Shown here: positions 1-5,343 of the stretch, one piece after another | Position numbering within the stretch: the stretch's first letter is position 1 | Layout: every line of letters starts with the position of its first letter | Assembly: GCA_017995665.1 (NCBI GenBank) | Contig: JAGOIM010000027.1 | Location: 6,985-12,327 of the forward strand | Direction: 5' to 3' | DNA: 5,343 nt | Origin: Anaerolineaceae bacterium | GTDB lineage: Bacteria; Chloroflexota; Anaerolineae; Anaerolineales; Anaerolineaceae | Notes under the pieces: model-generated | Seen by the model: only the letters and a program-made list of their open reading frames with translations | What the model was told of the DNA's origin: nothing | Database searches by the model: none | Position numbers and translations under genes: made by a program

Positions 1-49
1 AGGGTAGGCGCCCGCGCCTTCCTTCAAACCTCAAACAGATGAGCGACAA

Positions 50-84
50 CAAAAAACAGTCCCCTTCTTAAAAGAGGACCGTTT
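50..84 (-). terminator. Probable intrinsic terminator downstream of the radical SAM gene
   Basis: Read on the minus strand, the arms AACGGTCCTCTT and AAGGGGACTGTT (83 down to 55) pair with two mismatches around a short AT-rich loop. They are followed directly by a run of six T (A at 51-56 on the plus strand). This is the form of a rho-independent terminator and it lies about 110 bases beyond the radical SAM stop codon. On the plus strand the stem is followed only by a mixed T-rich stretch, so termination in that direction would be weaker. The imperfect stem lowers confidence. Confidence 0.55.
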
Positions 85-137
85 GCTTTCTTATTCGGAG
101 CTTAGGAAAAAAGATTGCTTTAACTGATATCTTTCTG

Positions 138-188
138 TTACCTGCTTTCCTATTACCTGTTTCCTGATTTCCTGTTACTCGTTTCCTG
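138..188. repeat. Degenerate 7-bp tandem repeat, consensus TTWCCTG, seven units
   Basis: Units begin at 138, 146, 153, 160, 168, 175 and 182, a period of 7 to 8 bases. They read TTACCTG, TTTCCTA, TTACCTG, TTTCCTG, TTTCCTG, TTACTCG and TTTCCTG. On the minus strand the unit is CAGGWAA. The array ends five bases before the radical SAM stop codon, so on that transcript it is the start of the 3' untranslated region. No protein frame explains the repetition. The function is unknown; it may simply be a product of replication slippage. Confidence 0.6.
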
Positions 189-193
189 ACCAG

Positions 194-1576
194 CTATCCT
201 TTTTTGCGCATTTTGCCTGTTAGGGAAACACCCTTTTTGTTGGGCTTAGCTTCCCAGATTTCCTCAGCAACGGGTGCCCATTCCTCAGCAGCCATCACAC
301 ATTTACTGCAATAATCACGAGCGCTTTCGGGAGCCATCAGGTCAGTTGAATGCGCACCACTTTCTTCGATAAGCCTTGCGAGTGCATAAGGATTGTCACG
401 AACAGGGCAGGGACGCAACATGTTTTCGTTGAAGGGTTGCGCATTTCGATATGCCATGAAGAGCGGGGATTTGTAAGCTTCCAATAAGGTTTTTTCTCGA
501 ATATTTGAGTCAGAATAATGCACAAAGGCACAAGGTTCCACATCACCATTAGCATTGATGTGTAAAAATCCACGGCCACCGGCAACACAACCACCAACCG
601 CATCGCCATCATTCCAGAAATCCATAGTGAAAATCGGTTTGGTTTTACGGTATTCTGAGATTTTTTCGTACATGAACTTGCGCTGAGCCGCATTCGCAAT
701 CAGATCAACAGGGGCACCCTCTCCAACCGGCATATAGGTGAAGAACCATGCAAATTTAGCGCCCATATCAACCATGGCATCAAAGAATTCTTCGCTACCA
801 ATCGAGTCAACGTTTTGGCTGGTATAACAACAGGAGGTGCCAAAGAGAAGTTTTCGATCTTTAAGCCGTTTCATAGCGCTAACTACCTTTTGATAAGTAC
901 CATCACCACGACGGGAGTCGGTTTCATCTTCAAAGCCTTCAATGCTGATAGCCGGAACAAAGTTTTTGACGCGTAAAATTTCATCAGCAAAAGCATCATC
1001 AATCAGTGTGCCATTCGTGAAAGCAAGGAATGCGCAGTCGGGATGTTTCTCACAAAGACGGATAATATCAGCTTTGCGGACAGTTGGCTCACCGCCTGAA
1101 TACAGGTAAACATAGGTACCAAGTTCCTTTCCCTGGCGGATAATGTCATCCAACTCGTCAAAGGTGAGGTTCATTTTGTTGCCATATTCTGCCGCCCAAC
1201 ATCCGGTACACTGCAAATTGCAAGCACTGGTCGGGTCCATCAGGATTGCCCAGGGAATATTGCATTGCTGTTCATCCTGAAGTTTGGATGATAAGGGGCT
1301 ACCAACGACAGTACCGTTAATAACGGCTGTTTCAACCAATATTCTTCGCTGCCCGTCATCAATATCGGTCCAAAGGCTACGAACAAGCTGCGACCAATTA
1401 TTATCTGGATCATCAATTGCTTTTCTGATACCTTTTGCCTGAGACTGGATTGCGCCATTTGTGTCAATCTTTTCCAGCAAGTCAAAGGCTTTGAAGATAT
1501 TATTCTCAGGGTCTTTGTCTAAATAATCATAGAGTTGTAGAACTGCGTTACTTTTTATTTTATCTGCAATTTTCAT
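194..1576 (-). CDS. Radical SAM protein with SPASM-like C-terminal cysteines
   Basis: A 460-residue protein of the radical SAM superfamily. These enzymes reduce S-adenosylmethionine at a [4Fe-4S] cluster to form a 5'-deoxyadenosyl radical. The cluster motif CNLQCTGC gives Cys119, Cys123 and Cys126. A GGEP motif at 161-164 fits SAM binding in the (beta/alpha) barrel. The C-terminal part carries Cys330, Cys349, Cys390, Cys423 and Cys426, with HINANGDVEPC at 339-349. This resembles the SPASM/twitch region that holds auxiliary clusters in peptide-modifying enzymes such as PqqE and anaerobic sulfatase-maturating enzymes. The N-terminal 105 residues are mainly helical-looking and have no motif I know. 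The tail is lysine-rich. The ATG at 1574-1576 is preceded by AGGAAA (1585-1590 on the minus strand) at 8 bases. The TetR gene lies upstream on the same strand. I recall similar proteins in anaerobic Clostridia, without a known substrate. No precursor peptide is visible beside it. Family assignment is sure; the reaction is not. Confidence 0.93.
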   Translation of the reverse strand: MKIADKIKSNAVLQLYDYLDKDPENNIFKAFDLLEKIDTNGAIQSQAKGIRKAIDDPDNNWSQLVRSLWTDIDDGQRRILVETAVINGTVVGSPLSSKLQDEQQCNIPWAILMDPTSACNLQCTGCWAAEYGNKMNLTFDELDDIIRQGKELGTYVYLYSGGEPTVRKADIIRLCEKHPDCAFLAFTNGTLIDDAFADEILRVKNFVPAISIEGFEDETDSRRGDGTYQKVVSAMKRLKDRKLLFGTSCCYTSQNVDSIGSEEFFDAMVDMGAKFAWFFTYMPVGEGAPVDLIANAAQRKFMYEKISEYRKTKPIFTMDFWNDGDAVGGCVAGGRGFLHINANGDVEPCAFVHYSDSNIREKTLLEAYKSPLFMAYRNAQPFNENMLRPCPVRDNPYALARLIEESGAHSTDLMAPESARDYCSKCVMAAEEWAPVAEEIWEAKPNKKGVSLTGKMRKKG

Positions 1577-1611
1577 CTTTAGAGTTTCCTTTTCTTATGT
1601 TTATTCTTAAT

Positions 1612-1640
1612 AAAATAAACAAAAAAAGCGGTTAATTCAA
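1612..1640 (-). promoter_or_regulatory. Possible promoter of the radical SAM gene
   Basis: On the minus strand, TTGAAT (1640-1635) and TATTTT (1617-1612) are separated by 17 bases, a sigma-70-like arrangement about 36 bases ahead of the start codon. The region is very AT-rich, so a chance match is quite possible. If real, the radical SAM gene can be transcribed apart from the TetR gene. Confidence 0.35.
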
Positions 1641-1651
1641 TTGATAAAAAC

Positions 1652-1664
1652 TGAGAATTACTCA
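1652..1664. promoter_or_regulatory. Short palindrome upstream of the radical SAM promoter, candidate operator
   Basis: TGAG and CTCA flank a five-base centre (AATTA), 11 bases upstream of the possible -35 element. A dimeric regulator such as the adjacent TetR protein could bind such a site. The arms are only four bases and I do not find the same sequence at the TetR or SDR promoters, so the assignment is weak. Confidence 0.2.
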
Positions 1665-1722
1665 AAATTTGGAGGGATTGGAAAATTCAACCTATACAAA
1701 AAGCTAAAAGCTAAGCTTGGGT

Positions 1723-2271
1723 TTAAATTTCTCCTAAGGGAAAGGCACCCAGGTCCTCAAAAATTCCTTGTAAACGGTCAACCTCTTTATCCACATCTCC
1801 CTCCATCTTATCCCAAATGAATTTAATGATAAAGCCCAAAAAAGAAAAACAATAAAAATTGGCTACCATTTCAAGCGTTTCTTCCGAAGCGGAAGGCGCT
1901 TCTGGCCGGCTTTTTAGCAATTTCAGAAAAATTGGCTGGGTTACAACGAGGATTTGCCTTTCAATTCTTTCGCGAGGAAATGAATTGAACACATGATAGA
2001 CGATTTCGGGGTTTGCCTGCATCTTGAACAGGAGCGCTTTTAAGACATCATACAAGTTGTCAGTCGGTTTCTTATCCCGCATCAAGTTTTCTTCTTGTGC
2101 TTTTAACCAAGCATCAAGCAGGTCATAAATATCTCGAAAATGGTAATAGAAAGTGTTTGGGCTAATCTCGCAACGAGAAACCAAAGCCAAAATGGTGATC
2201 TTATCAAAAGGCATTTCGACTAGCATATCCTGAAAAGTTTGAATTATCGCTTTTCGGGTGAATTGTGCCAT
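1723..2271 (-). CDS. TetR/AcrR-family transcriptional regulator
   Basis: A 182-residue one-component regulator of normal TetR length. Residues 1-48 form the DNA-binding domain: a first helix (RKAIIQTFQDMLVEMPFDK), then the helix-turn-helix ITILALVSRCEISPNTFYYHF at about 25-45 (ITILALVSRC as support helix, SPNTFYYHF as recognition helix). FYYHF followed by RD is the family signature. Residues 50-182 are the ligand-binding and dimerisation part. They are divergent, as usual, with an aromatic-rich helix near 139-156 (FYCFSFLGFIIKF) that could line the pocket. The overall look recalls TetR proteins with the TetR_C_8-type C-terminal region, but I could not test this. The ATG at 2269-2271 has AGGAGA (2282-2277) upstream. 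The gene is divergent to the SDR and co-directional with the radical SAM gene, 146 bases apart, so both are candidate targets. TetR proteins are mostly repressors released by a small ligand; the ligand here is unknown. Confidence 0.92.
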   Translation of the reverse strand: MAQFTRKAIIQTFQDMLVEMPFDKITILALVSRCEISPNTFYYHFRDIYDLLDAWLKAQEENLMRDKKPTDNLYDVLKALLFKMQANPEIVYHVFNSFPRERIERQILVVTQPIFLKLLKSRPEAPSASEETLEMVANFYCFSFLGFIIKFIWDKMEGDVDKEVDRLQGIFEDLGAFPLGEI

Positions 2272-2310
2272 ATATTTCTCCTGTAATTTATCACTCGCGC
2301 TAATAGTTTT

Positions 2311-2319
2311 ATTATACCA
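2311..2319 (-). promoter_or_regulatory. Extended -10 promoter of the TetR gene
   Basis: On the minus strand, TGGTATAAT (2319-2311) is a perfect TATAAT with the TGn extension, which lessens the need for a -35 box; none is convincing upstream. Transcription would start near 2304, giving a leader of about 33 bases. GGTATAA occurs again exactly 17 bases upstream (2335-2329 on the minus strand). Confidence 0.6.
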
Positions 2320-2358
2320 TTGAACATCTTATACCTCTCATTCCACCGCCCAATCTAA

Positions 2359-2499
2359 ATGCTCCGACTGGAACAAAATTAACCTGTAAAAACTGGCTCA
2401 TCGAAGCCGCTTATCGCATGATTCAAAACAACCTTGACCCTGCTGTTACCGAAGAGTCCGATTGCCTCGTTATCTATGGTGGGCGCGGCCAAGCTGCCC
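2359..2499 (+). pseudogene. 5' fragment of urocanate hydratase gene (duplicate of 3913-4053)
   Basis: These 141 bases match the intact hutU at 3913-4053 with 11 mismatches and no gaps. The in-frame translation keeps [20 protein letters not shown] and the [11 protein letters not shown]-site motif, corresponding to residues 8-54. The first seven codons and the start codon are missing: the sequence left of 2359 is unrelated, and the place of the ATG reads CTC. The frame runs past the junction at 2495-2504 into foreign sequence and meets a stop after LLQ at about 2532. The first 73 bases are identical to hutU, while the last 68 contain all 11 differences; six of those are silent. It is a non-functional relic. 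Confidence 0.93.
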
Positions 2500-2614
2500 A
2501 TTCCACAGCAGCCATCACACATTTACTGCAATGATCACGAGCGCTTTCGGGAGCTATCAAGGCATAGAATACGAACTGCTTGCTTCGACAAGCCTTACGA
2601 GTGCATAAGGATTG
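2495..2614 (-). pseudogene. 3' fragment of the radical SAM gene (duplicate of about 275-395)
   Basis: Positions 2495-2560 match 275-340 with 4 mismatches in 66. A poorly matching stretch of about 22 bases with one base missing follows. Then 2583-2614 matches 364-395 with 2 mismatches in 32. The piece corresponds to radical SAM residues of about 394-434, including the Cys423/Cys426 pair (CSKCVMAA is still readable). Read as protein on the minus strand it starts NPYALVRLVE, and the 1-base deletion then leads to a stop (TGA, then TAG). It lacks both ends of the gene, so it is a relic. Weak similarity may continue to about 2630. It abuts the hutU fragment, sharing TGCCC at the joint. Confidence 0.9.
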
Positions 2615-2677
2615 CAACACTCCAGGCAAGGCAAAGCCAACCCTTCTTTAATCAATCAATCGCGTTACACCCAACCA

Positions 2678-2690
2678 AAGTATGATACTT
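2678..2690. promoter_or_regulatory. Perfect 13-bp palindrome overlapping the SDR -35 box, candidate operator
   Basis: AAGTAT-G-ATACTT is a perfect inverted repeat with a one-base centre. Its last two bases are the first two of the -35 hexamer TTGACG, a position where a bound repressor would block RNA polymerase. The divergent TetR protein is the obvious candidate ligand. No second copy is seen at the TetR promoter, so the link is an inference. Confidence 0.4.
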
Positions 2691-2718
2691 GACGGTTCTC
2701 AGATGCGAGGAGTACAAT
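2689..2718 (+). promoter_or_regulatory. Probable promoter of the SDR gene
   Basis: TTGACG (2689-2694) and TACAAT (2713-2718) are each one base from the sigma-70 consensus and 18 bases apart. Transcription would start near 2725, leaving an AT-rich leader of about 70 bases before the SDR start codon. The promoter lies just right of the scar, so it was probably carried with the SDR gene and left intact. Confidence 0.55.
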
Positions 2719-2793
2719 CACCCAAATGATCTATATTCATAAAAATTAAATGAAACATAAAACACTTAACATGAATAAAGAAAAGGAGCGAAT

Positions 2794-3594
2794 ATGGGTA
2801 TTTTAAGTGGGAAAACAGCAATTATCACAGGTGGTGGAAGAGCTGTTTTAAAAGATGGCCGATGTGGATCCATTGGTTATGGCATCGTTACAGCCTATGC
2901 AAAAGAAGGCGCCAATATTGTCATCACCGGCCGCAATGTGAACAAGCTTGAAGAAGCTAAAGAAGAAATAGAACGGCTTTATGGTGTAAAAGTTCTCCCC
3001 ATCCAAGCCGATGTGAGCGCAAACTCAGATAACGAGGCTGTGGTGCAGAATGTGGTGCAACAGACAATAGACACTTTCGGCAGCATTGATGTGCTGATTA
3101 ATAACGCTCAGGCTTCAGCTTCCGGGGTTACTTTGGCCGAGCATACCACCGAGCAGTTTGATTTGGCCCTCTACTCTGGCCTTTATGCAGCCTTCTATTA
3201 CATGAAAGCTTGCTATCCCCACCTGGTAAAAACAAAAGGGGCTGTAATCAATTTCGCCTCCGGTGCTGGACTTTTCGGAAACTATGGTCAATGTGCCTAT
3301 GCAGCCGCCAAAGAAGGTATCCGTGGTCTAAGCCGCGTCGCAGCCACCGAATGGAGCAAAGATGGCATAAATGTTAACATCATTTGCCCATTAGCCTGGA
3401 CAGCACAACTGGAAAATTTTGCGACCCAGTATCCGGAAGCCTTTAAGCAAAATGTCCACACACCTCCTATGGGTCGTTTTGGAGATGCCGAATTGGATAT
3501 TGGGCGTGTCTGCGTGCAGTTAGCCACTCCCGATTTTAAATATATGTCCGGTGAAACACTTACCCTTGAAGGTGGTTTGGGTCAACGCCCTTAG
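2794..3594 (+). CDS. Short-chain dehydrogenase/reductase (SDR), probably NADP(H)-dependent
   Basis: A 266-residue Rossmann-fold oxidoreductase of classical SDR length that would interconvert a carbonyl and an alcohol. The catalytic triad is clear: Ser156 (FASGAG), Tyr169 and Lys173 (YAAAK), with Asn103 in NNAQ. The glycine-rich cofactor loop is odd: T12-G13-G14-G15-R16 is separated from GSIGYGI (25-31) by about eight extra residues (AVLKDGRC). This departs from the usual TGxxxGxG and recalls the long loop of FabI-type enoyl reductases. TGR at 45-47, with no acidic residue at the end of beta-2, favours NADP(H). QADV (71-74) follows the family. NNAG is NNAQ and the usual PG after beta-6 is CPL (198-200), as I recall for a subgroup from anaerobes. 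The C-terminus SGETLTLEGG is typical. The ATG at 2794 has AAGGAG (2783-2788) at 5 bases. The gene is a single transcription unit with its own promoter and terminator. The substrate is unknown. Confidence 0.93.
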   Translation: MGILSGKTAIITGGGRAVLKDGRCGSIGYGIVTAYAKEGANIVITGRNVNKLEEAKEEIERLYGVKVLPIQADVSANSDNEAVVQNVVQQTIDTFGSIDVLINNAQASASGVTLAEHTTEQFDLALYSGLYAAFYYMKACYPHLVKTKGAVINFASGAGLFGNYGQCAYAAAKEGIRGLSRVAATEWSKDGINVNIICPLAWTAQLENFATQYPEAFKQNVHTPPMGRFGDAELDIGRVCVQLATPDFKYMSGETLTLEGGLGQRP

Positions 3595-3627
3595 ACAGCT
3601 TAAGGTCTGTGTATCAACCTTACAATC

Positions 3628-3664
3628 AAAAGCCCGCCTGCATAAGCAAGTGGGCTTTTCTTCT
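3628..3664 (+). terminator. Strong intrinsic terminator after the SDR gene
   Basis: AAAAGCCCGC (3628-3637) pairs with GTGGGCTTTT (3650-3659) as a ten-base stem with one G-T pair. After one mismatch, an inner TGC/GCA stem closes an ATAA loop. The right arm runs into TTTTCTTCT. It ends the SDR transcript 34 bases after its stop codon and separates it from hutU. The symmetrical A-rich left flank could allow some termination on the minus strand too. Confidence 0.85.
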
Positions 3665-3665
3665 A

Positions 3666-3840
3666 TTGCAGTAAGGAACCTTCCGAAAAATTAACAAAAC
3701 ACGATTGCATGAATAAATTTTTGGTTGGATTACTCTGAACCACTTGCCTCGTTCGTTTTTTAGCTTCCTTTACTGCCATTGCTAACTCGATTCCACTTTC
3801 ATTTGAACAAAGGCATCCCTCTCCAAAGTCCAGCATCAAT
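3666..3840. other. Intergenic stretch with nothing recognised
   Basis: This AT-leaning stretch lies between the SDR terminator and the hutU promoter. I see no reading frame with a ribosome site, no RNA gene fold and no convincing inverted repeat in it. It could hold regulatory sites for hutU that I do not recognise. Confidence 0.5.
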
Positions 3841-3844
3841 CGGT

Positions 3845-3850
3845 TATAAT
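3845..3850 (+). promoter_or_regulatory. Probable -10 element of the hutU promoter
   Basis: TATAAT at 3845-3850 is a perfect -10 hexamer 40 bases ahead of the hutU start codon. Only a poor -35 (TCCAAA, 3822-3827) stands at 17 bases, which suggests a weak or activator-dependent promoter. Transcription would start near 3857. Confidence 0.45.
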
Positions 3851-3890
3851 TCTACATAGAAACAATAATTTAACTTTGGAGGCTCACCCT

Positions 3891-5343
3891 ATGTCCGGAC
3901 CAAGAGAAGTACATGCTCCGACTGGAACAAAATTAACCTGTAAAAACTGGCTCATCGAAGCCGCTTATCGCATGATTCAAAACAATCTTGACCCTGCTGT
4001 TGCCGAAGAACCCGATCGTCTGGTTGTCTATGGCGGACGCGGGCAAGCTGCCCGTTCCTGGGAAGCCTATGACGCTATTCTCGCTTCGCTACGCGATCTC
4101 AATGAAGACGAAACCCTGCTCGTTCAATCCGGCAAACCGGTCGGCATTTTTCGCACTCATGCCGACGCTCCCCGTGTTTTAATCGCCAATTCTAATCTGG
4201 TTCCCCATTGGGCTACTCAGCAACATTTCGACGAACTGTCTGCCAAAGGTCTGATGATGTATGGCCAAATGACTGCCGGTTCCTGGATTTATATCGGCAC
4301 GCAAGGCATTTTGCAAGGCACCTACGAAACGCTTGGTTCGCTTGCCAAGCAAAACGGCTGGGATACGCTTAAGGGCAAACTCGTCCTTACCGCCGGTTTG
4401 GGCGGAATGGGCGGTGCCCAACCTTTGGCTGTTACGATGAACGAAGGTGTGGCGCTGGTTGTCGAAGTTGACCCCGATCGTGCCCAAAAACGGCTTGACA
4501 CTGGTTACATCGATACCGTTACCGACAATCTCGAAGACGCAATGACTCAGGTTGAAGAAGCGCTTGAACAACAAATACCAAAATCGATTGGCTTGATTGG
4601 CAACGCTGCTGATATTCACAGCGAGCTTTTGCTGCGCGGTGTAATTCCCGATGTGGTTACCGACCAAACTTCCGCTCACGACCCGCTCTCTTATGTTCCC
4701 TCCGGCATGAGTTTGACCGCTGCTTACCAGCTTCGCCAAAGCGACCCCGAAAAATATATCGAACTTTCACTCAAAACCATGGCAAAGCACGTTGAAGCAA
4801 TGCTCGGCTTCCAGCAAAAGGGCGCAATTGTCTTTGATTATGGCAACAACATCCGCCAACGCGCCTTAGATCAGGGCGTTAAAAATGCTTTCGACTTCCC
4901 CGGATTCGTCCCGGCTTACATTCGCCCCCTGTTTTGCGAAGGCAAGGGGCCCTTCCGCTGGGTTGCGCTTTCCGGCGACCCGGAAGATATCTATCGTACC
5001 GATCAAAAATTAATGGAGCTCTTCCCCAAGGATGCCCATTTGCACCGCTGGCTTAAAATGGCTAAAGAACAAGTTCATTTCCAGGGTTTACCCTCCCGCA
5101 TTTGCTGGCTGGGTTATGGAGAACGCGATATCGCCGGTTTGGCATTCAACGAGATGGTTGCCAATGGCGAATTGAAAGCCCCGATTGTGATTGGACGCGA
5201 CCATTTGGATGCCGGATCTGTGGCTTCTCCCAACCGCGAAACCGAAGCGATGCTTGATGGCACCGACGCAGTCAGCGACTGGCCTATTTTGAACGCTTTG
5301 CTCAATACGGCAAACGGCGCAACCTGGGTCAGCTTCCATCATG
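3891..5343 (+). CDS. hutU: Urocanate hydratase (urocanase), 3' end beyond the window
   Basis: Urocanase (EC 4.2.1.49) converts urocanate to 4-imidazolone-5-propanoate in cytosolic histidine degradation, using tightly bound NAD+ as an electrophile. The 484 codons seen are open to the edge and stop at WVSFHH, just where the family continues with GGGVG; about 65-70 residues should be missing from a protein of about 550. Family motifs run in order: YGGRGQAA (47-54), [37 protein letters not shown] (from 124), the NAD-binding [11 protein letters not shown] (from 167), [36 protein letters not shown] with Cys405 (equivalent of the active-site Cys410 of Pseudomonas putida), and GRDHLD (435-440), where the catalytic Asp443 region lies. 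The ATG at 3891 has GGAGG (3878-3882) at 8 bases. The gene looks intact and is more GC-rich than the genes to its left. Other hut genes may follow outside the window. A partial copy of its 5' end lies at 2359-2499. Confidence 0.97.
   Translation, partial: MSGPREVHAPTGTKLTCKNWLIEAAYRMIQNNLDPAVAEEPDRLVVYGGRGQAARSWEAYDAILASLRDLNEDETLLVQSGKPVGIFRTHADAPRVLIANSNLVPHWATQQHFDELSAKGLMMYGQMTAGSWIYIGTQGILQGTYETLGSLAKQNGWDTLKGKLVLTAGLGGMGGAQPLAVTMNEGVALVVEVDPDRAQKRLDTGYIDTVTDNLEDAMTQVEEALEQQIPKSIGLIGNAADIHSELLLRGVIPDVVTDQTSAHDPLSYVPSGMSLTAAYQLRQSDPEKYIELSLKTMAKHVEAMLGFQQKGAIVFDYGNNIRQRALDQGVKNAFDFPGFVPAYIRPLFCEGKGPFRWVALSGDPEDIYRTDQKLMELFPKDAHLHRWLKMAKEQVHFQGLPSRICWLGYGERDIAGLAFNEMVANGELKAPIVIGRDHLDAGSVASPNRETEAMLDGTDAVSDWPILNALLNTANGATWVSFHH

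Noticed and set aside
1..42. Possible C-terminal end of a plus-strand gene (frame 1, stop TGA at 40-42)
   Set aside because: Only 13 codons are inside the window, with no recognisable motif; the stop could be chance.
1696..1719. Hairpin AAGCT/AGCTT followed by TTTTTG on the minus strand, after the TetR gene
   Set aside because: The stem has only five pairs and is AT-rich; the surrounding AGCTT repeats make a chance fold likely. Readthrough from TetR into the radical SAM gene cannot be excluded.
2434..2685. Open frame of 83 codons on the plus strand running through both gene relics
   Set aside because: It begins at a TTG without a ribosome site, is out of frame with the hutU fragment, reads the radical SAM fragment antisense, and resembles no protein. 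It is a chance frame, although technically a new fusion frame created by the scar.
2359..2793. Insertion sequence or integron-like element as the cause of the mosaic
   Set aside because: No transposase fragment, terminal inverted repeats or target-site duplication is visible around the relics; microhomology explains the joint better.
2771..2806. 11-codon leader-peptide frame (MNKEKERIWVF) overlapping the SDR start
   Set aside because: It has no ribosome site of its own, covers the AAGGAG of the SDR, and has no attenuator-like codon run or hairpins.
3696..3717. Similarity of AAAACAC...CATGAATAAA to 2759-2779 upstream of the SDR
   Set aside because: The match is short and AT-rich, with unequal spacing, and has no flanking homology, so it is probably chance rather than a further trace of the duplication.
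4179..4739. Long minus-strand open frame opposite hutU, and similar antisense frames near 3297-3527 and 5088-5342
   Set aside because: They lie opposite strongly conserved coding sequence (hutU, SDR), show no family motif, and have no ribosome sites; they are shadows of the real genes.

Overview
The window is a stretch of bacterial chromosome with four protein genes. On the minus strand are a SPASM-like radical SAM protein and, upstream of it, a TetR-family regulator. On the plus strand are a short-chain dehydrogenase/reductase (SDR) and the first 484 codons of urocanate hydratase (hutU), which runs off the right edge. The oxygen-sensitive radical SAM type, the clean AAGGAG-like ribosome sites and the moderate to AT-leaning composition suggest an anaerobic bacterium. 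The radical SAM and SDR types remind me of proteins from Clostridia and similar anaerobes, but I cannot place the organism more precisely (Bacillota or Chloroflexota are guesses).

Layout. 1-193: no supportable gene; a hairpin terminator reading leftwards (about 50-84) and a degenerate 7-bp tandem repeat (138-188) just beyond the radical SAM stop codon. 194-1576 (-): radical SAM protein. 1577-1722: gap with a possible promoter and a small palindrome. 1723-2271 (-): TetR regulator. 2272-2793: a 522-bp region with no intact gene. It holds the TetR promoter (2311-2319), a scar made of two gene fragments (2359-2614), a 13-bp perfect palindrome, and the SDR promoter. 2794-3594 (+): SDR, followed by a strong intrinsic terminator (3628-3664). 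3666-3840: nothing recognised. 3845-5343: hutU promoter and gene.

The most unusual item is the scar. Positions 2359-2499 are a near copy of hutU codons 8-54, lacking the start codon. They are fused, at a shared TGCCC, to a copy of the 3' end of the radical SAM gene in its native minus orientation (2495-2614), which carries a 1-base frameshift. The present gene order, the orientations and the joint are what one expects if a segment from the 3' end of the radical SAM gene to the 5' end of hutU was once tandemly duplicated and one copy of each gene was then deleted. The scar now sits between the TetR and SDR genes, which are divergently arranged and were probably closer neighbours before.

How the genes work together: HutU catalyses the second step of histidine degradation and has its own promoter behind a terminator, so it looks transcriptionally separate. 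The TetR regulator plausibly controls the radical SAM gene, the SDR, or both. Their joint substrate cannot be read from the sequence.
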